Assembly (NCBI GenBank): GCA_963708795.1
Contig: CAVPUH010000001.1
Location: 292,233-356,232, forward strand
DNA: 64,000 bases
Source of the DNA: DAIQRJ01 sp963708795
GTDB taxonomy: Bacteria > Actinomycetota > Actinomycetes > Propionibacteriales > DAIQRJ01
Direction: 5' to 3'
This document shows positions 34,730 through 43,778 of this stretch, one piece after another; position 1 is the stretch's first letter, and each line of letters starts with the position of its first letter. Both the position numbers and the translations under genes were made by a program. The notes beneath the pieces are model-generated. The model saw nothing but the letters and a program-made list of their open reading frames with translations. It did no database searches and was not told where the DNA came from.

Positions 34730-35521
34730 TCAGGCGTTCGTCTTGACGCGACGACGGCTGGCCACGAGGGCACCGGCGCCGGCCAGCGCGAGACCACCGA
34801 GGGCGATCATCGGGAGGTCCTCCGTGCCGGAGGTTCCACCGATCCCGGTGTCAGCGCCGCCCTTGGGGGCCATGCTGATCGCACCACAGGTGGCCGGGTC
34901 GGTCGCCTCGGCCGGAAGTGCCTTGTCCAGTTCGGACTTCCGCGAGCCGCTGAACTTGCCGTCGCCGTTCTCGTCCAGGCCGTGCTCGACGATGTGGAAG
35001 CTCTTCACGTTGTCCGCCACGTCCTGGGACACGGTGATCGTCCGGTCGTAGTGCAGGTTGCCGTTGGCGTCGGCGACGGGCATGCGGTCGACCGCGAGGG
35101 CGCTGTCCATCGAGTCGTCGCCCTTGGTGGTGAGCGAGTACATGATCGGCCCGTACATGACCGACGACTCAGCCACGTTCAGGATCAGCTGGCCGTCGCT
35201 GTTCTTGTAGTTCGCCTTGCTCAGCTTGGCGTAGTCGGCGTACGTCGGGCAGGTGTAGATCTTGTCCGTGTCGCCGTGCAGGTGCTGGGCGTGCGGCGAG
35301 TTCGGGGTCAGCCCGTGGGAGTCGATCACCACGTGCAACTGCCGCCCGTTCAGGGTCAGCGTCGCGGTGCCGCTGGCACCCGAATGGTTGAACTCGTTCA
35401 ACGGAACGACGTACGTCCCGTCGTTGTTCGCCGCGCTTGCGGGAACGGCACTGAACAGCAGGGGTGCCGCAGCAACCGCGCTGGTGACGGCGACGGCAGC
35501 GAGCCTCTTGGCGAGTTTCAC
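34730..35521 (-). CDS. CHRD-like surface protein with C-terminal membrane anchor
   Basis: A 263-residue secreted protein. The signal peptide is at residues 1-30 (KRLAAVAVTSAVAAAPLLF, cleavage near ASA). The mature part reads NNDGTYVVPLNEFNHSGA, LTLNGRQLHVVIDSHG and SPHAQHLHGDTDKIYTC, like CHRD or superoxide-dismutase-like beta domains that bind metal through His. The C-terminus is a hydrophobic helix (MIALGGLALAGAGALV) followed by RRR, as in sorted proteins. A canonical LPXTG is absent; EDLPM is the nearest match. GTG 35521 is the start; a longer ORF upstream is not protein-like. The class F sortase gene follows by 33 bases. Confidence 0.72.
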   Translation of the reverse strand: MKLAKRLAAVAVTSAVAAAPLLFSAVPASAANNDGTYVVPLNEFNHSGASGTATLTLNGRQLHVVIDSHGLTPNSPHAQHLHGDTDKIYTCPTYADYAKLSKANYKNSDGQLILNVAESSVMYGPIMYSLTTKGDDSMDSALAVDRMPVADANGNLHYDRTITVSQDVADNVKSFHIVEHGLDENGDGKFSGSRKSELDKALPAEATDPATCGAISMAPKGGADTGIGGTSGTEDLPMIALGGLALAGAGALVASRRRVKTNA

Positions 35522-35660
35522 GATGGCCTCCAAAGACCGGTGGGGGTGGTGTGGTGGTGCACGACATCGGCACGTAGGGACGTACCGGCGCCGGTGACGC
35601 AGGCGTGGCGTCGGTCGGGCTGGCGTTGGTCGGGGTTGCGTGGTGTCGGGCCGGCGTTCC

Positions 35661-36026
35661 TCAGGCGGAATGGCGCAGGTCGGATCGTGCCGCCGGTCTC
35701 GGAGTCGTGGCCGGAGGGTCGACGAGATGCCAGCGGTCGACGTCGGCCCACGCCTCGTCGACCGTGATGTCGATGGCGAACGGCACCGTGCCGGATGCAT
35801 GGGCGACGGCGAGGATGAACAGCTGCACGTCGCGCAGGGCTCCGTGCATGGACTGGCCGGACTCCGCAGCCCGGAGGATCTGGTAGATCCGCACGAGTTG
35901 ACGAATCGTGATGCGGGCCGGCAGATCGTCGTCGACGTGTGGTGCCCGCAGGCGCCGCTCGCGTTCGTCGTGATCAGCCGGGTCGTAGAACGACGACGGG
36001 CCGGGCGGTCCGGGTACGTCCGTCAT
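35661..36026 (-). CDS. Hypothetical protein (121 residues)
   Basis: A small acidic, soluble protein. It starts MTDVPGPPGPSSFYDPAD, has a central helical region (ITIRQLVRIYQILRAAESG, VQLFILAVAHASG), and ends in a Pro/Arg-rich tail. I recognise no family. It lies alone between the CHRD protein gene (about 140 bases away) and the PGM1-like ligase gene (about 140 bases away), all on the minus strand. ATG 36026 was chosen because the upstream 15 codons are not protein-like. Confidence 0.5.
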   Translation of the reverse strand: MTDVPGPPGPSSFYDPADHDERERRLRAPHVDDDLPARITIRQLVRIYQILRAAESGQSMHGALRDVQLFILAVAHASGTVPFAIDITVDEAWADVDRWHLVDPPATTPRPAARSDLRHSA

Positions 36027-36166
36027 GTGCGCCTGTCCCCTCGCCGTGAACGGTGTCGATCGGGCTTCCAACGTCCGTTGTTCGGCACCGCACGAGGGGT
36101 GGATTGGTCGGTCTGGAACCCGTGGGTTCAGGTGGCCTCGTCGATTGGCTCGGCAAGGTGCCGCGA

Positions 36167-37759
36167 TCAGTCCGGAAGAGCCTGTTCGCGACGAGCCTGC
36201 GCGGCCTCCTCGAGCAGGATCCGGCCGGCCCGTTCGTACAACTCCATGGCCCCATCGGCCGAGTCGCCGACAGCGGTCATACCGACGCGTCCGAACTCGC
36301 TGAGGCAGCTGATCATGTGGAAGACGATCCCGGTCCGCGTGGACTGGTCGAAATGCAGTTCATGCCGTGCGACCGTGTCGAAGAGATCGCCGACCGACAG
36401 CGCACGCAGATCCTCCGATTCGAGATGATCCGTCGCCACCAGATGCTTCGGCCGTCCCGCCGGGGTGAGGAACTGCCCGGAATCAGCGTCGTAGGCGCCT
36501 GCAGTCAGGTATTGCAAGGTCAGGAACGGGTGTGTCGTGCCACCCTTGCGGAGGTTCAGTTCGATCGCGTAGACCGACCAGGCGCCTTCCGGTGTCTGCG
36601 CGGCCACGAAGTCGACGGCGAACCGGCCCAGCACACCCTCACGCGCGAGCCTCCGGCCGATGACCAACGCGGGCTCGGTGATCAGCCGGGAGTACGCCGG
36701 ATCGGCCGGGAACACACAACCGAGGAAGCGCTGACCGCTCGCGCCGCCGAGAAGCTGGTCATGGGTGGAGAGCAACTCCACCGAGCCGTCGGGGCGGGCC
36801 CGCAGTTGGACGCTCGGGCTCACCAGTTTCTCGCCGAGGATCCGCTCCTCGACGATCCCGCCGAACTGCTCGAACCTCGCCCAGTACTCCTCGAATGAGG
36901 TCGACTCCGACTCCAGTTGCATGGCGCGAACCCGATCCGTCACCGCCGACCGCTTCCCCACCTCAGTCGACGTCTCGATGCCACGTAGGTCGACCGTCGC
37001 GTTCCCAGCGCCCGCAACGCCGTCGTTGAGCTTGACGATCACCTGCGCCATGTCCGTCCTGACCGCGAGCATCGACACGATCGACTCGACGACCTCGTCG
37101 AGGCTGTTCAGGTTCTCGACCCCGAGGGGGTGGACGATTCCTTCCTCGGCGAAGAGGCGACGGCATCCCGACTTGCTTCCGAGCCCGGCGAACTTCGGAT
37201 CCGCGGCATACATCGGAATCCCCAACGTCAGCGCGATGTCCTCCTCGAGAGAGGTCGTGTTGTAGGGAATCAGGTGAGACATGGCACGGTTCGGGATCTG
37301 CGCCGCGATCTTCGCCAGCAGGCGTGGTCGGCTCAGCAGCTTGACACTGAGTGGGCGTGCGGACGCGTCGTCGGCGGAGATCAAGGTGAGTCTCGCTCGG
37401 GCATGGCTCGGGATCACACCTGGCAGCAGCGCCAGGTAGTACTCGATGACCGCCGGGTCGATCGGACGCGAGGTGACGTAGACCATCCGCAGCCGCGGCT
37501 GTCGCAAGAGCAACAGGAGGAAGAGGAACCGCTCCTCGAACGCCTGGACGAGGGTGCCGCGGTCGGGAATCGTCGGGTCGAGTGCGACGGACGGGACCAC
37601 GACGACGGACTCGTCCTCGTGGTCGTGCTGCATCGCATCCCACACCGAGCCCATCCGCGCCTGCAGATCGTCGAACCGCCGCCGCTTGTCCGCGTCACCG
37701 AGGTCGGACAACCGGACCGTCGTAGCAGCAGCGGACCCCGGCGCAGTCGTTGTGGTCAT
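36167..37759 (-). CDS. PGM1-like peptide ligase (ATP-grasp)
   Basis: A 530-residue ATP-grasp protein of the group related to PGM1, the peptide ligase of pheganomycin synthesis. The ATP-grasp core shows VIVKLNDGVAGAGNATVDL for nucleotide binding, GGIVEERILGEKLVSPSVQ and, late, AIELNLRKGGTTHPFLTLQ, whose Glu and Asn bind Mg. A pre-ATP-grasp region (VYVTSRPIDPAVIEYYLAL; PSHARARLTLISADD) precedes it and a PGM1_C-like end follows. It would join a carboxylate to an amine using ATP. Its ATG overlaps the stop of the receiver-cyclase gene, so it is the output end of a signalling operon. The substrate is unknown. Confidence 0.72.
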   Translation of the reverse strand: MTTTTAPGSAAATTVRLSDLGDADKRRRFDDLQARMGSVWDAMQHDHEDESVVVVPSVALDPTIPDRGTLVQAFEERFLFLLLLLRQPRLRMVYVTSRPIDPAVIEYYLALLPGVIPSHARARLTLISADDASARPLSVKLLSRPRLLAKIAAQIPNRAMSHLIPYNTTSLEEDIALTLGIPMYAADPKFAGLGSKSGCRRLFAEEGIVHPLGVENLNSLDEVVESIVSMLAVRTDMAQVIVKLNDGVAGAGNATVDLRGIETSTEVGKRSAVTDRVRAMQLESESTSFEEYWARFEQFGGIVEERILGEKLVSPSVQLRARPDGSVELLSTHDQLLGGASGQRFLGCVFPADPAYSRLITEPALVIGRRLAREGVLGRFAVDFVAAQTPEGAWSVYAIELNLRKGGTTHPFLTLQYLTAGAYDADSGQFLTPAGRPKHLVATDHLESEDLRALSVGDLFDTVARHELHFDQSTRTGIVFHMISCLSEFGRVGMTAVGDSADGAMELYERAGRILLEEAAQARREQALPD

Positions 37760-38895
37760 GACGAAACCTCCACAGTCGGTCGGTCGATGCCGACGACGCT
37801 GAACGTGCGGACGGGTCTGCTGAAGCCGCGGATCTCGAGCGGTCCGACGGGCTCCGCGTCGACCATCGGCTCGACGGCGGCGAACACCCGCTGAGCCACG
37901 AGGATCTGGTCGGGAGCGGCCGACTCGCAGAGTCGGGCAGCGAGGTTGGTGACGCTCCCGATCGCGGCGTAGTCGAATCGGCCCTCGTAGCCGATGCGCC
38001 CGAGTGTCGCGAAGCCCTGTGCGATGCCGATGCCGAAGCCGAGGTCGTGGCCCCGTCGATGCCAGCCGTGGGCGAGGACGCGAACTCGGTCCCGCATGGC
38101 GATCGCCATCGCCACGGCACGTTCCGGCGCGTCGTCGCACGGGAGCGGGTCGTTGAAGAACACCATGAGCCCGTCGCCGGTGAATCGCTCCAACGTTCCC
38201 TGGTACTGAAAGATCAACTCTCCGAGCGCGGTGTGGTACTCGCCGAGGACGCCGGAGATCTCTTCGGGCTCACTGGACTCCGCGAATGAGGTGAAGCCCC
38301 GCAGATCGCAGAACAGGACGACGATCTCCCGGCGATGACTGTCGAGGAAGGAGTCGTCGCCCGAGTCGATGACGAGCTGGGCGACCTGCGGGGAGAGAAA
38401 GCGCCTCAGCCGGTTGACCCGTTGGAGCTGCGCGAGCTGATCGGCGACCCTCACCTCGAGTTCGGTGTTCCACGTCGCCAGTTCGGCCGCCTGTCGCGTG
38501 ACCGTGTCGTGGTATCGCTTGATCCGCACCAAGGACGCCACCCGTGCGATCAGTTCACCCTGGTGGAACGGCTTGTTCACGAAGTCGTCGGCACCGATCT
38601 CGATCGACGTCGCCTTCTCCTGCTCTCCGCTCGCCGTGATCATCACCACGGGCAGGAAGGCAGTCGCTGCGTCGGCACGGATCCGGCGACACACCTCGTA
38701 GCCGTCCATCCCGGGCATGACGATGTCCAGCAGGACCAGGTCGGGATCGACCGCCTGGATCATCGACAGCGCATCCTCGCCGGTCGTCGCTGTCACCACC
38801 CGATACCCGCGCGGCGACAGCACGGCGTCGAGGAGACGCAGGTTCGGCGGTTGATCGTCCACCGCGAGGATGACGGGCCGGTCATCGCTCGACAT
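37756..38895 (-). CDS. Receiver domain-class III adenylate/guanylate cyclase
   Basis: A 379-residue response regulator with cyclase output. The receiver has VILAVDDQPPNLRLLD, phospho-acceptor Asp in LVLLDIVMPGMDGYE and Lys in DFVNKPFHQ. A coiled linker (ELATWNTELEVRVADQLAQL) leads to a class III cyclase with metal Asp residues in VLFCDLRGFTSFAE and RFTGDGLMVFF. The purine-specifying stretch reads FDYAAIGSVTNLAAR, with Ser where many adenylate cyclases have Asp, so ATP versus GTP use is not certain. It overlaps the CheY-like gene upstream by 14 bases and the ligase downstream by four. Confidence 0.87.
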   Translation of the reverse strand: MSSDDRPVILAVDDQPPNLRLLDAVLSPRGYRVVTATTGEDALSMIQAVDPDLVLLDIVMPGMDGYEVCRRIRADAATAFLPVVMITASGEQEKATSIEIGADDFVNKPFHQGELIARVASLVRIKRYHDTVTRQAAELATWNTELEVRVADQLAQLQRVNRLRRFLSPQVAQLVIDSGDDSFLDSHRREIVVLFCDLRGFTSFAESSEPEEISGVLGEYHTALGELIFQYQGTLERFTGDGLMVFFNDPLPCDDAPERAVAMAIAMRDRVRVLAHGWHRRGHDLGFGIGIAQGFATLGRIGYEGRFDYAAIGSVTNLAARLCESAAPDQILVAQRVFAAVEPMVDAEPVGPLEIRGFSRPVRTFSVVGIDRPTVEVSS

Positions 38896-39277
38896 GGCGC
38901 TCGCTCAGATAGCCGCTCACCCGGGCCGGCAGCGTGCGGACACTGATCGGCTTCTCGATGTAGTCGTCGAAACCGTCTCGCAAGCCCCGGACGCGATCGG
39001 CCTTCATGGCGAAGGCCGTGAGGGCCACCACCGTGATGCCCTGGGTCCGCGGGTCCTCCCTGATGGCGCGGAGCGCCTCGTAACCGTCCATTCCGGGTAG
39101 CTGGATGTCCATGAGGATCAGGTCGGGCGCCGAGTCACGGGCGCGCGCCACGCCGTCTTCACCGGTCACAGCCACGATGACCTCGAACCCGGCGGCCCTG
39201 AGCACGTCACGCACGAGCTTGAGATTGAGCGGGTTGTCCTCGACGACCAGGATCCTGCCCTCGACGATCGTCGTCAT
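38882..39277 (-). CDS. Stand-alone CheY-like response regulator
   Basis: A 131-residue single receiver domain. It starts EGRILVVEDNPLNLKLVRD, with acidic residues for Mg. The phospho-acceptor Asp is in LILMDIQLPGMDGYEAL, Thr/Ala in VVALTAFAMK, and Lys in DYIEKPISV. There is no output domain, so it probably relays phosphate from the hybrid kinase to the receiver-cyclase. Its ATG overlaps the kinase stop by four bases. Confidence 0.88.
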   Translation of the reverse strand: MTTIVEGRILVVEDNPLNLKLVRDVLRAAGFEVIVAVTGEDGVARARDSAPDLILMDIQLPGMDGYEALRAIREDPRTQGITVVALTAFAMKADRVRGLRDGFDDYIEKPISVRTLPARVSGYLSERHVER

Positions 39278-41521
39278 TCGACACCGACGGGAGCGTCAGG
39301 CACCGGGTCACCGAGGATGCGCAGCCGCTTCAGTGCGTTGAGGAGGTCCTCGCGGCTGACGGGCTTGGTCAGGTAGTCGGCGGCACCTTGGGCGAGCCCA
39401 CGAGGGCGTTCGTCGAGGATCGACACGATCACCACGGGGATCGCTCGTGACGGACCGTTGCGGATGGCGTGGAGGACGGCCCAACCGTCCATTCCGGGAA
39501 GCCGGATGTCGAGAACGATCACGGCAGGATTGAGGCGCTCGACGGCATCGAGGCCGTCCTGACCGTCCTTCGCGCGTACGACGTGGAGTCCGGTACCGAC
39601 GAGGTACGCCGACAGCAGATCCAGCGAGGAACGGTCGTCGTCGATGATCACCACCGTCCGGCTCGGCTCCGCCGTCGGCGAATCTTCTCGCGTGGAGGTG
39701 TCGTGCGACGCCTGGGCTGGGACCGAAAAGCCGAACGTGCTTCCCACTCCGACCTCGGTGTCCAGCCACATCCTTCCCCCGAGTGCGGTCACGATGCGAC
39801 GGCAGAGGGTCAGCCCCAAGCCGGTCCCCTCCTCCCGCGACGGACCCCGGCGTCCTTGTTGGAACGACTCGAAGATCCGATCACGATCTTCCGGCGGTAC
39901 CCCGGCACCCGTGTCGCGCACGGTGATCGCGATCTCGCCGTCGCGGCATCTCGTCGAGACCTCGACCAGTCCGCCATCCGGGGTGAACTTGACCGCGTTG
40001 CTGAGAAGATTCAACAGGACCTGGCGAAACCGCAGTTCGTCCGACTCGATGTGATCGACGGTGAGTTCGTCGCGCCGCGACACGGTGATGCCGTGCCGGG
40101 CGGCGCGTTCCCGCACGAGGGCGATCGCGTACTCGACCGCCTCGGAGACGAGAGAACGTCGAGACGTCGATCTCCATACGCCCGGCCTCCACCTTGGAGA
40201 GGTCGAGGATGTCGTTGAGCAGCGCGAGCAGGTGGCGCCCAGAGCTCAGGATGTCGCGCAGGTACTCGTCCTGCTGCTCGTTCAGGTCGCCGAACAGACG
40301 CTCCAACAAGACCTCGGAGAAGCCGATCACGGCGTTCAATGGCGTGCGCAGCTCGTGCGACATGCTGGCGAGGAAGTCGGACTTGTGCTGGCTCACCACC
40401 TGGAGTTCGGCCGACTTCTGTTCGAGTTCGCGGAACAGCTGTGCATTCGACACGGCGACGGCGGACTGCGTGGCGAACGCCTCGAGGAACTCGAGGGTCT
40501 CGGCGGAGAACACGGCCGGGGCCCGTCCTCGCACCACCAACGCGCCGAGCGTCTGACCGTCGTGCAGCACCGGCACTGCGACGACCGAGCGCCAGCCGTG
40601 CTCGTAGAGCAGTTGCAGGTGCGGGTCGCGCTCGACGAGGGCAAGGTCGCTGACTGCCGCCGGGTGACCTTGCATCGTCACCCGACCCACGAGCGTCGTC
40701 GCCCGTTCGATACGGATGTCCCGCAACTGGGCCAACAGCTCGGGGCTGGTGGCGTAGGCACCCCGTACGGAGAAGCTCTGCGACTCCTCGACGTATTCCA
40801 TGATCGAGCCGCCATCGCAACCAGCGAACCGCACGGCGTTCATCACGATGTTGGCGAGCACCTCGTCGAGAACGAGGCTCGAGCCGACGATCTCGCTGAC
40901 CTCACTGAGCGCCTCGAGTTGCTGGACCCTTCGCGTCAGTTCGGATCCCCGTTCCTCCAGTGCGCTCACGAGGTGCACGTTGCGGACGACGACCGCGGCT
41001 TGGGCAGCAAAGGCACCCAGGAGTGCGGCTTCCCGGTCGTCGAACGGGCTGACCGTGGTTCGCAGCAGCGACAGGGCACCGACGACCTCTTCGTCGAGCA
41101 GCATGGGCGCGGAGATCAGGCTCCGGCTTCCGGCCAGCTTCTGTGCGTCCAGGCGGGCGTACTCCGGATCGGCGAGAACGTCGTCGACGCGCTGGATGCT
41201 GCGATCCATCGCCGCTCGCCCGACGGAGGTCCCACGATCGACGGTGAACGGGAACTCGGTGACCTGACGGACGAACTCGTCAGAAAGCCCGACCGCGGAT
41301 GCCAACGCGAACAGCCCGTCGTCGAGGAGGTAGATCTGTGCGGCCTGGCATCGGCACAACCGTCGCGCGCTCTCGACGATCGTGTGGAGGACGTCGTCGG
41401 GTTCCGACGTCGACCGACCCAACGCGCGCAGTACTTCGTTGGTCGCGTTGAACTGCTCGGTGGCATCGGCGTAGTCGCGCTGGAGCCGGCGGTAGGCCGC
41501 CAGGCTCGGTGTCGTCGACAT
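39274..41521 (-). CDS. GAF-domain hybrid histidine kinase, one frameshift
   Basis: A soluble sensor kinase of about 748 residues. Two GAF domains come first (about 40-190, VLHTIVESARRLCRCQAAQ; about 215-375, EVLANIVMNAVRFAGCDGG). The HisKA block is HKSDFLASMSHELRTPLNA, with the acceptor His. The HATPase has QVLLNLLSNAVKFTPDGG, DTGAGVPPEDRDRIFESF and GTGLGLTLCRRIV. A C-terminal receiver has its Asp in VIVLDIRLPGMDGW. One break near 40160 (an extra T) separates MEIDVSTF from LVSEAVEYAIALV. No membrane helices are seen, so the signal is cytoplasmic. It is first in the four-gene signalling operon. Confidence 0.87.
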
Positions 41522-41622
41522 GCGAACGGCACCCCCTCTCAGGGGCGGACGAGAGATGCCCGAACCGCAAGGCCAGCTTCGTAGATGTCGGCCCGATTGC
41601 GCAATGGGTCAAATCCTCCCAA

Positions 41623-41638
41623 CTCCGGCACGCCGGAG
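41623..41638. repeat. Perfect inverted repeat upstream of the membrane protein gene
   Basis: CTCCGGCACGCCGGAG is a 7-base perfect stem with a 2-base centre. It lies in the 208-base gap between the divergent kinase and membrane-protein genes. It could be an operator or a short RNA hairpin in the leader; there is no T run, so it is not an intrinsic terminator. Nothing else clear is seen in this gap. Confidence 0.45.
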
Positions 41639-41729
41639 GGAGCTGACGGCCTTGTGCCTGCCGACCCTCTCGTGTTGTGCTCGTCCAGCGGCGGCGCCCT
41701 GCGTGTGGCGCCGGACTTGTCATCGAGGG

Positions 41730-42674
41730 GTGGTGATCGACCTGGCATCCCACGATGCGTCCGCGCCGGAGGCCGACCTGGGGCCCACGACGGGTGCCGC
41801 TCCGCGCTGGCTGCCGTTCGTCGCCTTCCCGCTCTTCCTCGTGGGCTTCTTCGGTGGGAACGCCTACATGGGTTCGATCGCTGCTGCCGACGTCCTGCGG
41901 ATCGTGCAGTTCCGGCTGCTGGCCGCGTTGCTCGGCACGATGGTCGGGTTCGCGCTGGCGGGATCGGTGTACTTCATCGCTTGGTTCCGCGCGGTCCTGG
42001 GCTTGTTCGAGCAGACGCCACGACGGCTCGTCGCGCTCTGGGTCCTGGTGGTGCTCGTGATCGGAGCCGTCGTGCTGCTGTCGCTGTTCTCCGGCTCCAC
42101 CACCGGCATGGCGGCGATCGACATCGAGCTGGCCCGGCAGACCCGGCCGATCATCGTGGTCACCGCACTGTGCTGCCTTCCCGGCTTCCTCATCTTCGTC
42201 GCCATCCGCAGCCTTGCCCTCGACCGTCGGTCGTGGTCGAGAAGCGGCGAGCAGCGGTTGACGACTCTCATGCGATCGCGTTTCGAGCTCCGCCGGATCA
42301 CCACGGCATTCGGCGCGCTGCTCACGCTGATCGTCGTGACGACCGGGCTGCGGCGTCGCACGTTGCTCAGTTTCGACCCCGAGCTCCCGATCCCGGCGGA
42401 GCAGGTGTTGCTGTACGGCCTGGTGTTCGCCGTCGTCCTCGGGGCGTTCTTCGCTGTTGCCAATGCCGCGCTCGACCGACGCTCCGATCAACTGCTCGAC
42501 GAGTTCGCGCCGCTGCCCGCTCCGGCCGACGACGACCTCGGCGGCCCCATCGGCCGGCGCAACGACCTGGCCGGGCTCGTGGGTTCCGGTGGGAGCTGGC
42601 GGACGTTCCAGACCAGCGTGATCATCGCCGCTCCCCTGCTCACGGCTCTGATCGGCAGCGCGACCGGCGGCTGA
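41730..42674 (+). CDS. Multi-pass membrane protein of unknown function
   Basis: A 314-residue integral membrane protein. From GTG 41730 it begins VVIDLASHDASAPEADLG, then shows about six hydrophobic helices: WLPFVAFPLFLVGFFGG, LLAALLGTMVGFALAGSVY, LVALWVLVVLVIGAVVLLS, PIIVVTALCCLPGFLIFVA, ITTAFGALLTLIVVTTGL and LLYGLVFAVVLGAFFAVA. A seventh is likely at the end (SVIIAAPLLTALIG). I recognise no family. The longer frame upstream (from 41520) is not protein-like. It is divergent from the signalling operon and could be its target, but there is no direct evidence. Confidence 0.65.
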   Translation: MVIDLASHDASAPEADLGPTTGAAPRWLPFVAFPLFLVGFFGGNAYMGSIAAADVLRIVQFRLLAALLGTMVGFALAGSVYFIAWFRAVLGLFEQTPRRLVALWVLVVLVIGAVVLLSLFSGSTTGMAAIDIELARQTRPIIVVTALCCLPGFLIFVAIRSLALDRRSWSRSGEQRLTTLMRSRFELRRITTAFGALLTLIVVTTGLRRRTLLSFDPELPIPAEQVLLYGLVFAVVLGAFFAVANAALDRRSDQLLDEFAPLPAPADDDLGGPIGRRNDLAGLVGSGGSWRTFQTSVIIAAPLLTALIGSATGG

Positions 42675-42707
42675 GCCCGGCAGAGGACCCACCAGGTGCC
42701 GCCGCGA

Positions 42708-43154
42708 TCAGACCGGACTCGGGTTCGCCCGCCACATGGCGATGCCGATGTCGACCAACCGGACCCGATCGAGGCCGGGTACCTCCGACAACGGGATCCA
42801 CCGGGCCTCGTCGGTCGTACCGTCGCGCTCGTTCGCCAAGTGGCCGCCGACGATGCGGGCGGTGTAGACGACGCGCACGCCCTTCAACGGCCGGGGCTCG
42901 CCGGCGAGACGAGCCTCGACCGGGACGACATTGACGTCGATGCCGAGGTGACCCGTCAGCTCGACCTCGTAGCCGGTCTCCTCGAGCAGCTCGCGGACCG
43001 CCGCCTGTTCGGGCGTCTCCTCGAGCTCGACGCCACCGCCGGGGAGCGTCCACGCCGGCTGGGCTCCCTCGTTCCATAGCGCGAGGAGGATGCGATCACG
43101 GTCGTCGACGACGATCGCGTAGGCCGCGAGGCGGGTGTCGAAACGCTGCGTCAC
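42708..43154 (-). CDS. NUDIX hydrolase
   Basis: A 148-residue NUDIX enzyme. The Nudix box runs from GGGVELEETPEQAAVRELL to EETGYE, with the REx2EE metal-binding glutamates. It would hydrolyse a nucleoside diphosphate linked to another group; the substrate cannot be set. The preceding ILLALWNEGAQPAWTLPGG fits small MutT-like members. GTG 43154 overlaps the stop of the small upstream ORF (GTGA). Confidence 0.85.
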   Translation of the reverse strand: MTQRFDTRLAAYAIVVDDRDRILLALWNEGAQPAWTLPGGGVELEETPEQAAVRELLEETGYEVELTGHLGIDVNVVPVEARLAGEPRPLKGVRVVYTARIVGGHLANERDGTTDEARWIPLSEVPGLDRVRLVDIGIAMWRANPSPV

Positions 43155-43399
43155 GACGTGACCGGAACGCGCGCGATGACGCGGTACAGCACGGGATCCT
43201 CGGTGCCGTCCGGCGACAGTCCGGTCCCCTCCTCCTCGTGCAGGACCTCGAAACCGTACTCCTGACGCAGCATCGTCAGAGCATAGTGGCGCTGCCGGTC
43301 GACCCGGTCGACTCGCTTGCACGTCCGTGCGTCACTCCGCGGATCCGCGTTGCCCGCCGTGATCTGGTCCGCCGTGATCTCGAGCCACCCGCACGGCAT
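43151..43399 (-). CDS. Small hypothetical protein (82 residues)
   Basis: A short soluble protein ending EYGFEVLHEEEGTGLSPDG and LYRVIARVPVTS. The last 40 residues look protein-like, and the stop is coupled to the NUDIX start. The start is uncertain: ATG 43399 overlaps the upstream membrane gene by 68 bases, while ATG 43273 gives only 40 residues. No family is recognised. Confidence 0.45.
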   Translation of the reverse strand: MPCGWLEITADQITAGNADPRSDARTCKRVDRVDRQRHYALTMLRQEYGFEVLHEEEGTGLSPDGTEDPVLYRVIARVPVTS

Positions 43400-43778
43400 A
43401 GGCGACCAGACTCGCCGCGGCGATGACACCGAGGAGCAGGGTCAGGTTCGCACCGAAGTTCTGCCGAAGGATCGCTTTGCTGACGGGTTGGCTGTTCTGC
43501 AGGTGGATCATCGGAATGGCGACGATCGTGACGCAGGCTCCGACGATGAGTGCGGCTTGGACGAACCGGCGGCCGCGAGCCGGCACGAACCGGTGCAACA
43601 GCCACCCGATGCCGACGACGAGCGGTGAGACGATCCCGTCGTTGATCACCAGTGCACCGATCATCCAGATCGCGAGCAGGACGAGGCTCGGCGTGGGAAT
43701 CTGAGTGACGAGCCGGCCGACACCGAACAGGCCGAGGGCGATGCCAGCGCCCGCGAGCACGATGCGCCACGTGCGCAT
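43332..43778 (-). CDS. Small membrane protein beside the Moco oxidoreductase
   Basis: A 148-residue protein with four predicted helices (IVLAGAGIALGLFGVGRLV, LVLLAIWMIGALVINDGIV, FVQAALIVGACVTIVAIPM, LTLLLGVIAAASLVAYAV) and a hydrophilic Gly/Asp-rich tail. No known family. Its ATG (43778) overlaps the stop of the molybdopterin oxidoreductase gene (TGATG), so the two are translated together. It may be a membrane partner of that enzyme. Confidence 0.65.
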   Translation of the reverse strand: MRTWRIVLAGAGIALGLFGVGRLVTQIPTPSLVLLAIWMIGALVINDGIVSPLVVGIGWLLHRFVPARGRRFVQAALIVGACVTIVAIPMIHLQNSQPVSKAILRQNFGANLTLLLGVIAAASLVAYAVRVARDHGGPDHGGQRGSAE

